Assembly (NCBI GenBank): GCA_049325415.1
Contig: JBMOLL010000091.1
Coordinates: forward strand, 1 to 52,868
Direction: 5' to 3'
DNA from: JBMOLL01 sp049325415
GTDB lineage: Bacteria > Bacteroidota > Bacteroidia > Bacteroidales > GCA-2748055
DNA length: 52,868 bases
Shown: positions 28,341 through 36,958 of the stretch, one piece after another
How positions within the stretch are numbered: the first letter of the stretch is position 1
Layout of the letters: every line of letters starts with the position of its first letter
Translations under genes and position numbers: made by a program
The notes under the pieces: model-generated
What the model was told of the DNA's origin: nothing
Databases searched by the model: none
Seen by the model: the letters and a program-made list of their open reading frames with translations, nothing else

Positions 28341-29183
28341 TCAGTCATTGCCTGCAGTCTGTTTTCTCTTCAGTTTTCGGGTGAGTGAGCAAACGCTTTT
28401 TTCATAACTTCCTGGTTCCGAATCCAGCTGTTTCAGATATTCCAGGGACAACTCCAGATTATTCTCCTTCAAAAGGAAAAGCGATACATACCATTTTGCA
28501 GATTTCCCATAAAAACCGGGAGAATGATCAGCCATCTGAATCAGCATCCTCTTTGCTTCTTCCTGCCGCCCTGTTTCGTAAAGGAGGAGTGAATAAACGA
28601 GACTGTCGCGGGAATTGAACTTGCCATTGTTCTGCAGTTCGGCAAAGAGCTGCCCGGCTTCGTTATATTCGCCTTCCAGGTAAAGGGAAACAGCCAGATC
28701 GTGTCCGGATCCATCGCGGGTAAAGTTGCTGATCATTTCATCAGTTCCGGGATGATAGAATTCGTTGAACAGTTTATCGCTATCTGCTCCCGGGAACAGG
28801 AAAAATACCAGTCCTGTGAGCAGGGCCGCAAACGACAGGAGGAAAACTGTAAGACCGATTCGCCTGCTACTCCCCTTTTTATCCCTGCCATCCAGTTCCG
28901 AAAGAAGCCTGGAGAATTTTTCGGTTTTTTTATCCATGGCTTTTCCGGCAAAGTTCAGGATGTCGTTTCTGGCAATCAGTTCGGCAAGTCTTTCCTCAGC
29001 AGTCAGGTTTTCATCCCCGGCTTCGCTGTGAAGCTGTTCTTCAATGAGGTGCCAGACCTTCTGAATGTTGACATACTCCTCTTTCAGCACCTCGTTTTCC
29101 AACAGTTGCTTCCGGAAGTGCTGTTCTTCCTGTTCATCCATTGAACCGGAAAGATATCTTACTATGGGGTCAGTATAATCCAT
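28341..29183 (-). CDS. Membrane TPR protein, candidate anti-sigma factor
   Basis: 280 aa. The N-terminal part (YLSGSMDEQEEQHFRKQLLENEVLKEEY) resembles the cytosolic start of Bacteroidota anti-sigma proteins, which count 'sheddable' or short residues before a helix. One TM helix sits at about 108-130 (IGLTVFLLSFAALLTGLVFFLF). The C-terminal periplasmic part is helical with TPR-like repeats (AVSLYLEGEYNEAGQLFAEL, SLVYSLLLYETGRQEEAKRML, WYVSLFLLKENNLELSLEYLKQL). It overlaps the sigma factor gene by 14 bp, the usual arrangement of a sigma/anti-sigma pair. No zinc-binding HxxxCxxC motif is present. The anti-sigma role is inferred from context. Confidence 0.65.
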   Translation of the reverse strand: MDYTDPIVRYLSGSMDEQEEQHFRKQLLENEVLKEEYVNIQKVWHLIEEQLHSEAGDENLTAEERLAELIARNDILNFAGKAMDKKTEKFSRLLSELDGRDKKGSSRRIGLTVFLLSFAALLTGLVFFLFPGADSDKLFNEFYHPGTDEMISNFTRDGSGHDLAVSLYLEGEYNEAGQLFAELQNNGKFNSRDSLVYSLLLYETGRQEEAKRMLIQMADHSPGFYGKSAKWYVSLFLLKENNLELSLEYLKQLDSEPGSYEKSVCSLTRKLKRKQTAGND

Positions 29184-29748
29184 CTTTTAATTCGTTAAAT
29201 ACCGGATCCTGCATTATTTTGTTCACCAGGCTTTTATTGCAGCGGTATTTCCTGTCGACCGTGTGCTGAATGGTTTTGTAGCCCAGCGCATCCCTGATCT
29301 CCTGCAAAGAAGATCCACTAAAAAACATTCTGAGGATCAACTGGCAGTCCTGGCTGAGCCTTATAAACTGCCGCTCAAAGAGATTCTTTAATTCGATTTC
29401 GCTAGCCGGGTCAATCTCCGTTGAGGGTTCTTCAACAACCATGTACTTTTCCCTCGCCATCTCAGCCTGTCTTTTTCTTTTTTTCGAAGCCTGTATCCAG
29501 ATGTTTTTACACACGGCATACAGGTAGGTACTGAATTTGCACTTAAGGTTCAGGCCACCGCTGTTGATCTTAAAATAAATTATGATCATTCCCTCCTGAA
29601 ATACATCCTTTGCTTCTTCAGATGTTCCACCGTGCTGCCTTACATAATGGTCGATATAAGGCAGGTATTCCCGGTAGATGGTATTGAGCACACGGGTGTT
29701 ATGCGAGTATATTCCGTGGAGCAACTCCCTGTCAGAGTATTGTCGCAT
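29170..29748 (-). CDS. ECF-type RNA polymerase sigma factor
   Basis: 192 aa. Sigma region 2 covers about 20-90 (EEAKDVFQEGMIIIYFKI, then FSTYLYAVCKNIWIQASKKRKR) and region 4 about 130-180 (LSQDCQLILRMFFSGSSLQEIRDALGY with a helix-turn-helix). It carries no C-terminal extension. The gene overlaps the TPR membrane protein by 14 bp, which is probably its regulator. A hairpin with a T-tract lies in its upstream region at 29784-29815. The regulon cannot be read from sequence; nearby candidates include the C39 exporter. Confidence 0.88.
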   Translation of the reverse strand: MRQYSDRELLHGIYSHNTRVLNTIYREYLPYIDHYVRQHGGTSEEAKDVFQEGMIIIYFKINSGGLNLKCKFSTYLYAVCKNIWIQASKKRKRQAEMAREKYMVVEEPSTEIDPASEIELKNLFERQFIRLSQDCQLILRMFFSGSSLQEIRDALGYKTIQHTVDRKYRCNKSLVNKIMQDPVFNELKDGLY

Positions 29749-29783
29749 GGGCTTGATTTTGGCTTAAATGGTTTAAATGGCAT

Positions 29784-29815
29784 AAAAAAAGGCAGGGATA
29801 CTGATGATCCCTGCC
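29784..29815 (-). terminator. Intrinsic terminator or attenuator hairpin before the sigma gene
   Basis: Perfect 9-bp stem GGCAGGGAT/ATCCCTGCC (29791-29799 with 29807-29815), 7-base loop, followed on the minus strand by seven Ts (29790-29784). It lies 134 bp after the HTH gene stop and 35 bp before the sigma ATG, so it may end the HTH transcript or attenuate the sigma transcript. Confidence 0.8.
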
Positions 29816-29949
29816 CGGAAAACGTAGTTTTAGCTAGTAAACGGAAAGAAAAACTTTTCAAATATGTTAACAATCTTTGAAATATCAAGTGTAAACTGGA
29901 AACAAAAATAGGTGAATTCATAAAAAACGGCCTTTTTTGGGTATGTTTT

Positions 29950-30213
29950 TTAGCATAAGGGTTTCATGGTACTGTCCGGTTCCTGGCAGAAGAATCCGAT
30001 AAATAATTCCCCTGTCCGGGTGTATTCGAAACTGCCTGAAGAGCGGGAATAGTTCACAGGGGCCCCGATTTCCCTTATCAGATCAATGTAATTGTAGAGA
30101 GTCCGAAGGGAAATTCCCAGGGAACTTGCGAATGCCTCCGGCGGTCCGGTCGCCTGGAGGCGGATCAGTTTATCCATCCTGGCAAGGATGCGCAATTTTT
30201 CTTTGATCGACAT
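29950..30213 (-). CDS. Small HTH-domain protein
   Basis: 87 aa. The first ~55 residues form an HTH-11/DeoR-like winged-helix start (KLRILARMDKLIRLQATG, then FASSLGISLRTLYNYIDLIREIGAPVNYSRS); the rest (GSFEYTRTGELFIGFF) looks like a short wing and strand. It has no effector domain such as WYL. A possible promoter is at 30278-30307. It might be a stand-alone DNA-binding protein controlling the neighbouring sigma operon, but nothing shows its target. Confidence 0.75.
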   Translation of the reverse strand: MSIKEKLRILARMDKLIRLQATGPPEAFASSLGISLRTLYNYIDLIREIGAPVNYSRSSGSFEYTRTGELFIGFFCQEPDSTMKPLC

Positions 30214-30277
30214 AGACCTTTTTTATGGTTAATGTCATAACTCCGGCAAAAATCGCAGCCGGATTGAAAGAAAATTA

Positions 30278-30307
30278 CAAAATATTTGTTAATACTTTGT
30301 TTATCAA
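30278..30307 (-). promoter_or_regulatory. Putative promoter of the small HTH gene
   Basis: On the minus strand TTG (30307-30305) precedes TATTTTG (30284-30278) by 20 bases, near the Bacteroidota consensus but with a one-base shorter -7 box. The leader to the ATG would be about 60 nt. Confidence 0.3.
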
Positions 30308-30361
30308 GTATTTGAATCGATGCTAAAAACTGCAGAAACGAGTAATGGCGAACAGGCAGGC

Positions 30362-31312
30362 TTAACGGGCCGAAAAGGGCAGCCTTGTCATATCCACATT
30401 GCCCCCGGAGAGGATCACCCCGACCCTCCGGTTCCTGAATTCTTCCCTGTTCCTGAAGAGTGCGGCAACAGCTACTGCACTGGAGGGTTCAATCACGATC
30501 TTCATCCTTTCGAAGATGAACAGCATGGCTGCAATGATTTCCGATTCTTCAACCCGGATGATCTTGCTCACCAGTTTCTGGATGATGGGAAAATTCTGAT
30601 CCCCAAGCTGGGTCTTCAGTCCATCGGCAATGGTAACCGGGTTGATTGAGGGCTGTATTTTTCCTGTTTTCAGGGAGAGATAGGCATCATCGGCACCAAA
30701 CGGTTCACTGCCAACTGTCTCTGCTTCAGGTATCAGGTAGTTGGCTGCAAGGGCGGTTCCGGCAATAAGGCCGCCACCGCCGATCGGGGTCATCAGGATA
30801 TCGAGGTTTTCAATTTCGTAAATCAGTTCCATTGCTGCTGTTCCCTGTCCCAGAATAACCTGCATGTTGTTTGATGGGTGGATAAAGGAGGCTCCGGTCC
30901 TCTGCTGCACCTCATCACAGGTTTTTTCCCTTGCTTCCAGGGTTGAGGCGCATTCAATCAGTTCTGCGCCATAGCTTTCCACTCCTTCCTTTTTAACCTT
31001 GGGTGCATTTTCCGGCATAACAATATAGGCCTTGGTGTCCAGGCTGCTGGCTGCAAGTGCGAGAGCCTGGGCAAAATTTCCGGACGAATGGGTGACTACA
31101 CCCCGGGCCCTTTCATCTTCAGTAAGCTGGAGTATGGCGTTGATCGCACCCCTCATCTTGAATGCTCCCATTCGCTGAAAGTTTTCACACTTGAAATATA
31201 CCGACGCACTGAGCATCCGGTTTATAGTTGTGGAAGTAAGGACCGGGGTCTGATGTACATGGGGCCTGACCCGGGCAAAACTCTCCTGCAGCTGTTCAAA
31301 TGAGGGTATCAT
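30362..31312 (-). CDS. PLP-dependent threonine/serine ammonia-lyase (catabolic type)
   Basis: 316 aa from the ATG at 31312; an upstream in-frame GTG is less likely. The fold-type II PLP features are present: Lys52 in FKMRGA for the Schiff base, SSGNFAQ at 76-82 and the phosphate-binding GGGGLIAG near 180. There is no ACT domain, so it is the short, non-feedback form that deaminates threonine or serine to a 2-oxo acid and ammonium. The usual SSGNHAQ has Phe in place of His. Serine racemase or hydroxyaspartate ammonia-lyase activity is also possible. It is the last gene of the minus-strand run that begins with hydG. Confidence 0.8.
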   Translation of the reverse strand: MIPSFEQLQESFARVRPHVHQTPVLTSTTINRMLSASVYFKCENFQRMGAFKMRGAINAILQLTEDERARGVVTHSSGNFAQALALAASSLDTKAYIVMPENAPKVKKEGVESYGAELIECASTLEAREKTCDEVQQRTGASFIHPSNNMQVILGQGTAAMELIYEIENLDILMTPIGGGGLIAGTALAANYLIPEAETVGSEPFGADDAYLSLKTGKIQPSINPVTIADGLKTQLGDQNFPIIQKLVSKIIRVEESEIIAAMLFIFERMKIVIEPSSAVAVAALFRNREEFRNRRVGVILSGGNVDMTRLPFSAR

Positions 31313-31431
31313 AACTTTTTTTTCTGTAAGATATAAAATTCTTTGGATCGGCACCCAAATGTCAGGGCGGATTCCATGGATGCAAGGAATTTTTTTAGCT
31401 ACAGAACAGGTCGGAGACGAATTGCCTGGAC

Positions 31432-31869
31432 TTAAAAGGTATAACGCAGGGAGAAAGCGAAATCGAAGGGGTCTAAAGCCAGGACTTTTCCCAGGTTGAG
31501 CATTGGTTTATAATCGAAGGACACCGCCAGGGGAAGGTCCCTGAGCACATATTCGATCCCGGCCACAGCGGTGATCCCGAAGGCAAATTGTCCATCCCAG
31601 TTGCCGGCGTAAATGCCTCCGCCTGAGAAAAGACAGAGGCGATCCACTTTAAATGGTGCGGTTTGCCATTCGGCCAGGCCTGCTACCTGGAAGCCGTTCC
31701 GGTTATATTGCGCGATAACTTCTCCTCCATACCAGGCATTGAAGAACTTCCGGTAACTGATACCGCCAGAGTATCCGGCACGAATTCCCACCGCCTGTTC
31801 ATATTCCTGTGCGTAGGCAACGGTTGTAGCAAAAATCAGGAGCAGAAAAAGTAGCGTTTTTATTTTCAT
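31432..31869 (-). CDS. Small outer-membrane-like protein
   Basis: 145 aa. A signal peptide (to about AYAQ) is followed by short alternating strands with Gly/aromatic residues (VGIRAGYSGGISYRKFF, YGGEVIAQYNRNGFQVAGL, FAFGITAVAGIEYVL, AVSFDYKPMLNLG) and a terminal FAFSLRYTF ending in Phe, the outer-membrane barrel insertion signal. The role is unknown. It lies 25 bp downstream of the next upstream gene, so the two are probably co-transcribed. Confidence 0.65.
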   Translation of the reverse strand: MKIKTLLFLLLIFATTVAYAQEYEQAVGIRAGYSGGISYRKFFNAWYGGEVIAQYNRNGFQVAGLAEWQTAPFKVDRLCLFSGGGIYAGNWDGQFAFGITAVAGIEYVLRDLPLAVSFDYKPMLNLGKVLALDPFDFAFSLRYTF

Positions 31870-31894
31870 GACTTCCTCCGGTTAATGTGAAAGT

Positions 31895-32863
31895 TTATTT
31901 GCGCTTTTTGCCTTTCCGATCGGAATGTTCAGTTTCCTTAGCCTGAGGCTTCTGTTCCTCCTTCAGGATATACAGGGTCTCGGTGTAGGATGGAACTTCA
32001 AGCCCCTGGGGAAATGAAGGGTTATTCAGGATGAGGTTCGTCACCACAATCCGCTGACGAGAATTCCCGCTGAGCAACCAGCCTGTTTCCGGGTCGGCGA
32101 TGTAGTCGTAAGTCTGGTTGCCTTTTACTGCAGAACATACACTGATCCCGTTCTGAACAATGGTATCCGAATAATCGCTGAAAATCAGTCCAAGCCCCTG
32201 GATAAGCCGCTGACCGCTTTTGTTTATGCTGAAATACCAGTTATTGCTCAGGGTCACGGGACGCGTATTGATGTAATGGGTATTTACCGTTTCCCAGCGA
32301 TAGGTAGCGGGCACATCAGGATAGATATTCAACACCATATTGGAGAAGCTGTACATGGCCTCTTCTCCGAATGCTTCCGACAGTGTTTTGATAATGACCT
32401 CCTGTTCTCCGGGTTCTGATGCAGGAAGACTGTACATGTTATTGAAAAGTCCCTTTAATCCGCTTATCTCCAAGATTTTTCCCGAAGGCGCCATCCTGAT
32501 CTGCCAGTATTTATTTTCCATGTAGTCCAGGTAGTTCTGTAATGTTTTTCCTGAAGTTGTTCCCGGATTCAGGCTTATGTTCAGCAGCGGGGCGACCATG
32601 CTTAAGGCGAGATGACTGAAATGAACACTGATCATGTAATTACCTTCAAGGTCGGTGGAATCAACGCGAAACCAGTAGATGCCGCTGATATCAAGGCTGA
32701 CATTTTGCTCAATGCCACCGGCTTCGGTCACTGTGTTCTGACTGACGGAGAGACTCAGTCCATATTCCGATCCCCCGCTGAGCCGGTATCCGGGACTCGG
32801 AGTCTGGGCCTGCAGTGCAGAGGCAAGATAAAATGGCAGGGTCAGGTAGAATAGCAATTTCAT
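31895..32863 (-). CDS. Exported protein, DUF6263-like
   Basis: 322 aa from the ATG at 32863, which opens a signal peptide ending near LQAQ; a start 20 codons upstream would place charged residues ahead of it. The mature protein is beta-rich and ends in a basic tail (DRKGKKRK). Its pattern of an opening YRLSGGSEYGLSLSVSQN, a central SGKILEISGLKGLF and a late DYIADPETGWLLSGNSRQRI resembles the DUF6263 family of Bacteroidota envelope proteins, which have no known function. It follows hydG by 113 bp on the same strand. Confidence 0.6.
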   Translation of the reverse strand: MKLLFYLTLPFYLASALQAQTPSPGYRLSGGSEYGLSLSVSQNTVTEAGGIEQNVSLDISGIYWFRVDSTDLEGNYMISVHFSHLALSMVAPLLNISLNPGTTSGKTLQNYLDYMENKYWQIRMAPSGKILEISGLKGLFNNMYSLPASEPGEQEVIIKTLSEAFGEEAMYSFSNMVLNIYPDVPATYRWETVNTHYINTRPVTLSNNWYFSINKSGQRLIQGLGLIFSDYSDTIVQNGISVCSAVKGNQTYDYIADPETGWLLSGNSRQRIVVTNLILNNPSFPQGLEVPSYTETLYILKEEQKPQAKETEHSDRKGKKRK

Positions 32864-32976
32864 CCGAAAGATTTCCGTAAAGATAGGAATCGGAATGGTT
32901 TTTTCTCCCGCCGGCTTATTCACTTTTATTCCGGTGCATCGGATAAAGTGGGATTTGTCCTGACGCGCAGACTGTT

Positions 32977-34404
32977 TCAGAAGTAAAGATCCCGTTCACC
33001 GGTTTTGATACGCTGAATCCTTTCTATCAGTTTGCTTTTAAACTGCTGATCATCATATTCAGCCAGGCTTTTTTCAATCAACCGGTATCCTTTTTCCTTC
33101 GTTGATGGCGGTGCATAATCCTCCAGGTACTCAGTCAGGGTCAGCAGCGCATTGGGGGTACAAAACCTCTTTATAAATCCGGGTACGGAAAACTCCATGA
33201 AATGCTCACCTGTTCTCCCCAGACGGTAGCAGGCAGTGCAGAATGAAGGGATGTAATCTTTGCTGATGAGTTCTTCCATTACCTCGTTCAGGGTCCGGTT
33301 ATCGTTGATCTCAAACTGTTCGGAGTCCAGATCCTGTTTCTGACTGTTTCCGGAATAGCCTTTCATTTCTATTTTGGTACCGCCGTCAATCTGAGAAACG
33401 CCGTAGGTCAGCACTTCCTGCCTGACAGAAACCGGCTCCCTTGCAGTAAGGATCATGCCCGTGTAGGGTACAGCCAGCCTTAAAATGGCTACCATGCGGG
33501 TAAAATCATGATCGCTTACCTGATATTTATCCTCAAGGAATACATTGGATGCTTTTTTTATGCGTGGAAAGGAGATGGTATGAGGTCCGACATGATATAC
33601 GGCCTCGAAGTGGTTTACATGCCTTAACAGACCCAACACCTCGAACCGCCAGTCGTACAAGCCGAACAAGGCCCCGATCCCCACATCGTCGATGCCGGCT
33701 TCCTGTGCACGGTCGAGAGCCGTCAGCCGCCAGTTATAATCTTTCTTTTTTCCACCCAGGTGATACCAGCTGTAAGCCTCCGGGTGGTAGGTCTCCTGGA
33801 AGATCTGGTAGGTACCGATACCGGCTTCTTTTACCGTACGAAAACCGTCAACATCAAAAGGTGCGGCATTGATATTCACCCGCCTGATCTCACCGTTCCC
33901 CTTTTTGACCTGGTATACCGTTCTGACGGTTTCGGCAATAAATTCGGCATTGTACCGTGGATGTTCCCCGTAGACGAGGATCAGACGCTTCTGTCCGTTA
34001 TCCTCCAGCATTTCCACCTCACGGATCAGATCTTCATGTGAGAGGGTGCTGCGTTTCTGCTGGCTGTTGCTGGTCCGGAAGCCGCAGTAGGCACAGTTAT
34101 TGGTGCAAAGGTTGCCCACGTAGAGGGGCGCGAACAGAACAATTCGTTTACCGTATACCTTTTCCTTCAGCATACGCGCACCTTCCCTGATCTCCTCTTC
34201 AAGTTCCGGGTCGCTTGCGTTGATCAGAGCCGCAGTTTCCTGCAGGGAAAGCCTGTGTTTGGAAAGGGATTTGGCAATAATATCCCGCACCATTTGCTTA
34301 TCGGGACGGGTTACTTTCAGAATCTGGTTGATCTCCTCCACCGATATAAAGGGTTTCATCGGTTCATCGGGGATGCTGTACAATTGCGGATCGTAGATCA
34401 TCAT
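32977..34404 (-). CDS. hydG: [FeFe]-hydrogenase maturase HydG (radical SAM tyrosine lyase)
   Basis: 475 aa, the family's usual length. The radical SAM cluster is CTNNCAYC with Cys100, Cys104 and Cys107 (CX3CX2C). The C-terminal auxiliary cluster motif is exactly CX2CX22C with Cys389, Cys392 and Cys415, which separates HydG from ThiH. HydG cleaves tyrosine to give the CO and cyanide ligands of the H-cluster iron. It is transcribed away from the SLC12-like transporter; a palindrome lies in the 250-bp divergent spacer. hydE and hydF are about 4 kb away on the same strand. Confidence 0.95.
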   Translation of the reverse strand: MMIYDPQLYSIPDEPMKPFISVEEINQILKVTRPDKQMVRDIIAKSLSKHRLSLQETAALINASDPELEEEIREGARMLKEKVYGKRIVLFAPLYVGNLCTNNCAYCGFRTSNSQQKRSTLSHEDLIREVEMLEDNGQKRLILVYGEHPRYNAEFIAETVRTVYQVKKGNGEIRRVNINAAPFDVDGFRTVKEAGIGTYQIFQETYHPEAYSWYHLGGKKKDYNWRLTALDRAQEAGIDDVGIGALFGLYDWRFEVLGLLRHVNHFEAVYHVGPHTISFPRIKKASNVFLEDKYQVSDHDFTRMVAILRLAVPYTGMILTAREPVSVRQEVLTYGVSQIDGGTKIEMKGYSGNSQKQDLDSEQFEINDNRTLNEVMEELISKDYIPSFCTACYRLGRTGEHFMEFSVPGFIKRFCTPNALLTLTEYLEDYAPPSTKEKGYRLIEKSLAEYDDQQFKSKLIERIQRIKTGERDLYF

Positions 34405-34548
34405 TTACAGATTTACGAACCTTCGGAAACAAAAAAATGGCGGGATCTTTTGATCTCTTCACCTTCAGAGCTTCCTCCGGATCAGATTAATTATTTGCTA
34501 TCCTCGATAACAGATTTTCCGGTATCTCAGAGAGCTCAAAGATAGGAA

Positions 34549-34566
34549 TTGTTATTCAAATAACAA
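34549..34566. promoter_or_regulatory. 18-bp palindrome between hydG and the transporter gene
   Basis: TTGTTATT-CA-AATAACAA is a perfect 8-bp inverted repeat with a 2-bp centre. Its TTG...CAA edges fit the architecture of CRP/FNR-superfamily sites. It lies 89 bp before the transporter ATG and 145 bp before the hydG ATG in the divergent spacer 34405-34654. The regulator is inferred only from shape and context. Confidence 0.5.
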
Positions 34567-34654
34567 AGGATATTACAACAGATTTCCGCTTTATGAAATA
34601 ATTCTTCGGAAAAAGGCTCGTTTTTCCTATATTTAGGATGCCAATACCCATAAT

Positions 34655-36877
34655 ATGCCAGCACCGCAAAAAAAGAGTTTTGGAACAGCCCCTGTTTTTT
34701 TCACAGCGATATCGACCATCCTGGGTGCCATCCTTTTTCTGCGATTCGGTTTTGCCGTAGGAACCCTGGGCTTCTGGGGCGTCTTTGCCATTATCCTCCT
34801 GGGGCACTCTCTCACGATTCCGACAGCCCTTGCCATCTCGGAACTGGCCACCAATAAACGAGTGGAAGGAGGTGGGGAGTATTTCATCATTTCACGATCC
34901 TTCGGCTTAAATATCGGTGCCACCATAGGTTTTGCACTCTACCTGTCCCAGGCGATATCTGTGGCTTTTTATATCATTGCCTTCACCGAGTCGTTTGAGT
35001 TTTTCTTCAATTATGCGCAGGAACACTGGGGCATTACACTACCAAGGCAGATTATCAGTATTCCAGCCACACTGGGCCTCGGGATCCTGATGCTCCGCAA
35101 GGGGGCAAACATCGGGGTTAAGACACTCTATATCGTAGTGGGCCTGCTTTTTATATCCCTGCTGCTTTTCTTTCTTGGTTCAACTGAACACGCCGGGGAG
35201 GTATCCTATTCGATTGCTGATGCAAAGGCGCGGAATTTTGATCAGTTCTTTGTAGTCTTTGCCATTGTGTTTCCTGCGTTTACAGGGATGACAGCCGGGG
35301 TAGGACTTTCGGGCGATCTGAAGAATCCCGCGAAATCCATTCCGCTTGGTACAACCCTGGCCACCATCACAGGGATGATCATTTATTTCTTTGTGATCTT
35401 TAAACTGGCTGCCTCGGCAAGTGAGCAACAATTGCTTGATAAACAGTTGATTATGGCAGATATCGCAATAGGAGGGAGGTTCATCATTCCCGTAGGGCTG
35501 GCAGCTTCGACATTTTCATCGGCCCTGGGATCCATCATGGTGGCCCCCAGGACCCTGCAGGCACTTGCCGGCGATTTCTCTTTTCCGTCCAGGAAAGTCA
35601 ATCGTTTTCTTTTCAGGGGCAAAGGGGAGACCAATGAGCCGGCAAATGCCACGCTGGTTACACTTATCATTGCACTGATCTTCGTTTCGCTGGGGAATGT
35701 CAACTCGGTTGCCGAGGTTATTTCCATGTTTTTCATGGTCACTTACGGATCCCTGTGCCTGATCTCCTTTCTCCACCACTTTGGTTCCTCTCCTTCTTAC
35801 AGGCCATCTTTCCGTTCACGCTGGTATGTTTCCCTGGTGGGCTTTGTAATTGCAGTATGGGTAATGTTCCGCATAAATCCGGTGTATGCCCTTGTGGCCT
35901 TTGCTCTGATGATTGCCCTGTACCTGTATATCAGCAACTATCATAAAAAGAGAAAGGGCCTGGCTTCCATTTTTATCAATGCCCTGTTCCAGTTAAACCG
36001 AAGTCTGCAGGTGTACCTACAACAAACCCGGAAAGCCCGTAACACACAGGAGTGGAGACCCAGTGCCATCTGTATTTCAAGGGATTCATTCATACGCGAT
36101 AAAGCCTTCCAGTTACTGAACTGGATCAGTTTTAAATATGGATTCGGGACATATATTCATCTCATTGAGGATTATTACTCAAAGACATCCCGGCAGCGGG
36201 CAGAAAAGGAACAGGAAAAACTGATCCTTAATTTCAAAGGAGCGGGAAATCATGTTTATGTCGATACCATGATTTCTCCTTCATATACCTCCGCTATCGC
36301 CCAGTCAATCCAGTTACCGGGCATCTCGGGAATGGAAAACAATATGCTGATTTTCGAGTTCGACAAGGACAGTGACAGCTCGATCAGGGATATTATTGAG
36401 AATTATTCGCTGGTAAATGCCGGGAATTTCGATGTGTGTATTTTCGGGAGTTCGCGCAGGCAGATTAATTATAACAACGGGATCCACGTCTGGATCCGGA
36501 CAGGCGATTTTGAGAATGCCAACCTGATGATCCTGCTGAGCTTCATCATCCAGGGACATCCCGACTGGAAAAAAAGCAGCATATCGGTTTTTGAAGTCTG
36601 CATGCCTGAGAAGGAAAAGGAAACCCGCGACCGGCTGGAGGAAATGATGAGCAGCGGGCGACTCCCGATTACCTCAAAAAACATTGAGATCATAACCGAC
36701 AGGAAAGAACGCAACATTAAAACCATTATTAATGAGCGCTCCGCTCACGCGGGTCTGACCATACTCGGATTCCGGGGTGAATTGCTCCGTCACGACGGAC
36801 GAAAAGTCTTTGAAGGCTACGATGGGGTGGGAAATATGTTGTTTGTCAACTCGCACAATCAGAAGGAAATATCATAA
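34655..36877 (+). CDS. SLC12-like cation-chloride cotransporter / APC-superfamily permease
   Basis: 740 aa. About 12 hydrophobic segments fill residues 1-430. The first (FFTAISTILGAILFLRFGFAVGTLG) and second (IILLGHSLTIPTALAISELATN) match the start of Na-K-Cl cotransporter-like permeases, including the helix-break region GAILFLRFG. A soluble C-terminal domain of about 300 residues follows, as in eukaryotic and bacterial SLC12 proteins; it includes FEFDKDSDSSIRDIIENY and IKTIINERSAHAGLTILGFRG. Transported ions cannot be read from sequence. It is divergent from hydG and ends at a hairpin shared with the convergent four-TM gene. Confidence 0.8.
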   Translation: MPAPQKKSFGTAPVFFTAISTILGAILFLRFGFAVGTLGFWGVFAIILLGHSLTIPTALAISELATNKRVEGGGEYFIISRSFGLNIGATIGFALYLSQAISVAFYIIAFTESFEFFFNYAQEHWGITLPRQIISIPATLGLGILMLRKGANIGVKTLYIVVGLLFISLLLFFLGSTEHAGEVSYSIADAKARNFDQFFVVFAIVFPAFTGMTAGVGLSGDLKNPAKSIPLGTTLATITGMIIYFFVIFKLAASASEQQLLDKQLIMADIAIGGRFIIPVGLAASTFSSALGSIMVAPRTLQALAGDFSFPSRKVNRFLFRGKGETNEPANATLVTLIIALIFVSLGNVNSVAEVISMFFMVTYGSLCLISFLHHFGSSPSYRPSFRSRWYVSLVGFVIAVWVMFRINPVYALVAFALMIALYLYISNYHKKRKGLASIFINALFQLNRSLQVYLQQTRKARNTQEWRPSAICISRDSFIRDKAFQLLNWISFKYGFGTYIHLIEDYYSKTSRQRAEKEQEKLILNFKGAGNHVYVDTMISPSYTSAIAQSIQLPGISGMENNMLIFEFDKDSDSSIRDIIENYSLVNAGNFDVCIFGSSRRQINYNNGIHVWIRTGDFENANLMILLSFIIQGHPDWKKSSISVFEVCMPEKEKETRDRLEEMMSSGRLPITSKNIEIITDRKERNIKTIINERSAHAGLTILGFRGELLRHDGRKVFEGYDGVGNMLFVNSHNQKEIS

Positions 36878-36939
36878 AAAATGCGGATTCGCGCTGCCCG
36901 TCCGGACCCGGCAGCACAAATCCGCACATCTTTTACTTC
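36877..36939. terminator. Bidirectional intrinsic terminator
   Basis: Two nested stems: TGCGGATT (36882-36889) with AATCCGCA (36919-36926) outside and GCTGCC (36893-36898) with GGCAGC (36910-36915) inside. On the minus strand it is followed by a run of Ts (from the As at 36876-36881); on the plus strand by a T-rich stretch. It serves the transporter gene and the end of the hydE-side string. Confidence 0.8.
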
Positions 36940-36958
36940 TTTTACTTTCGTTTTACCT

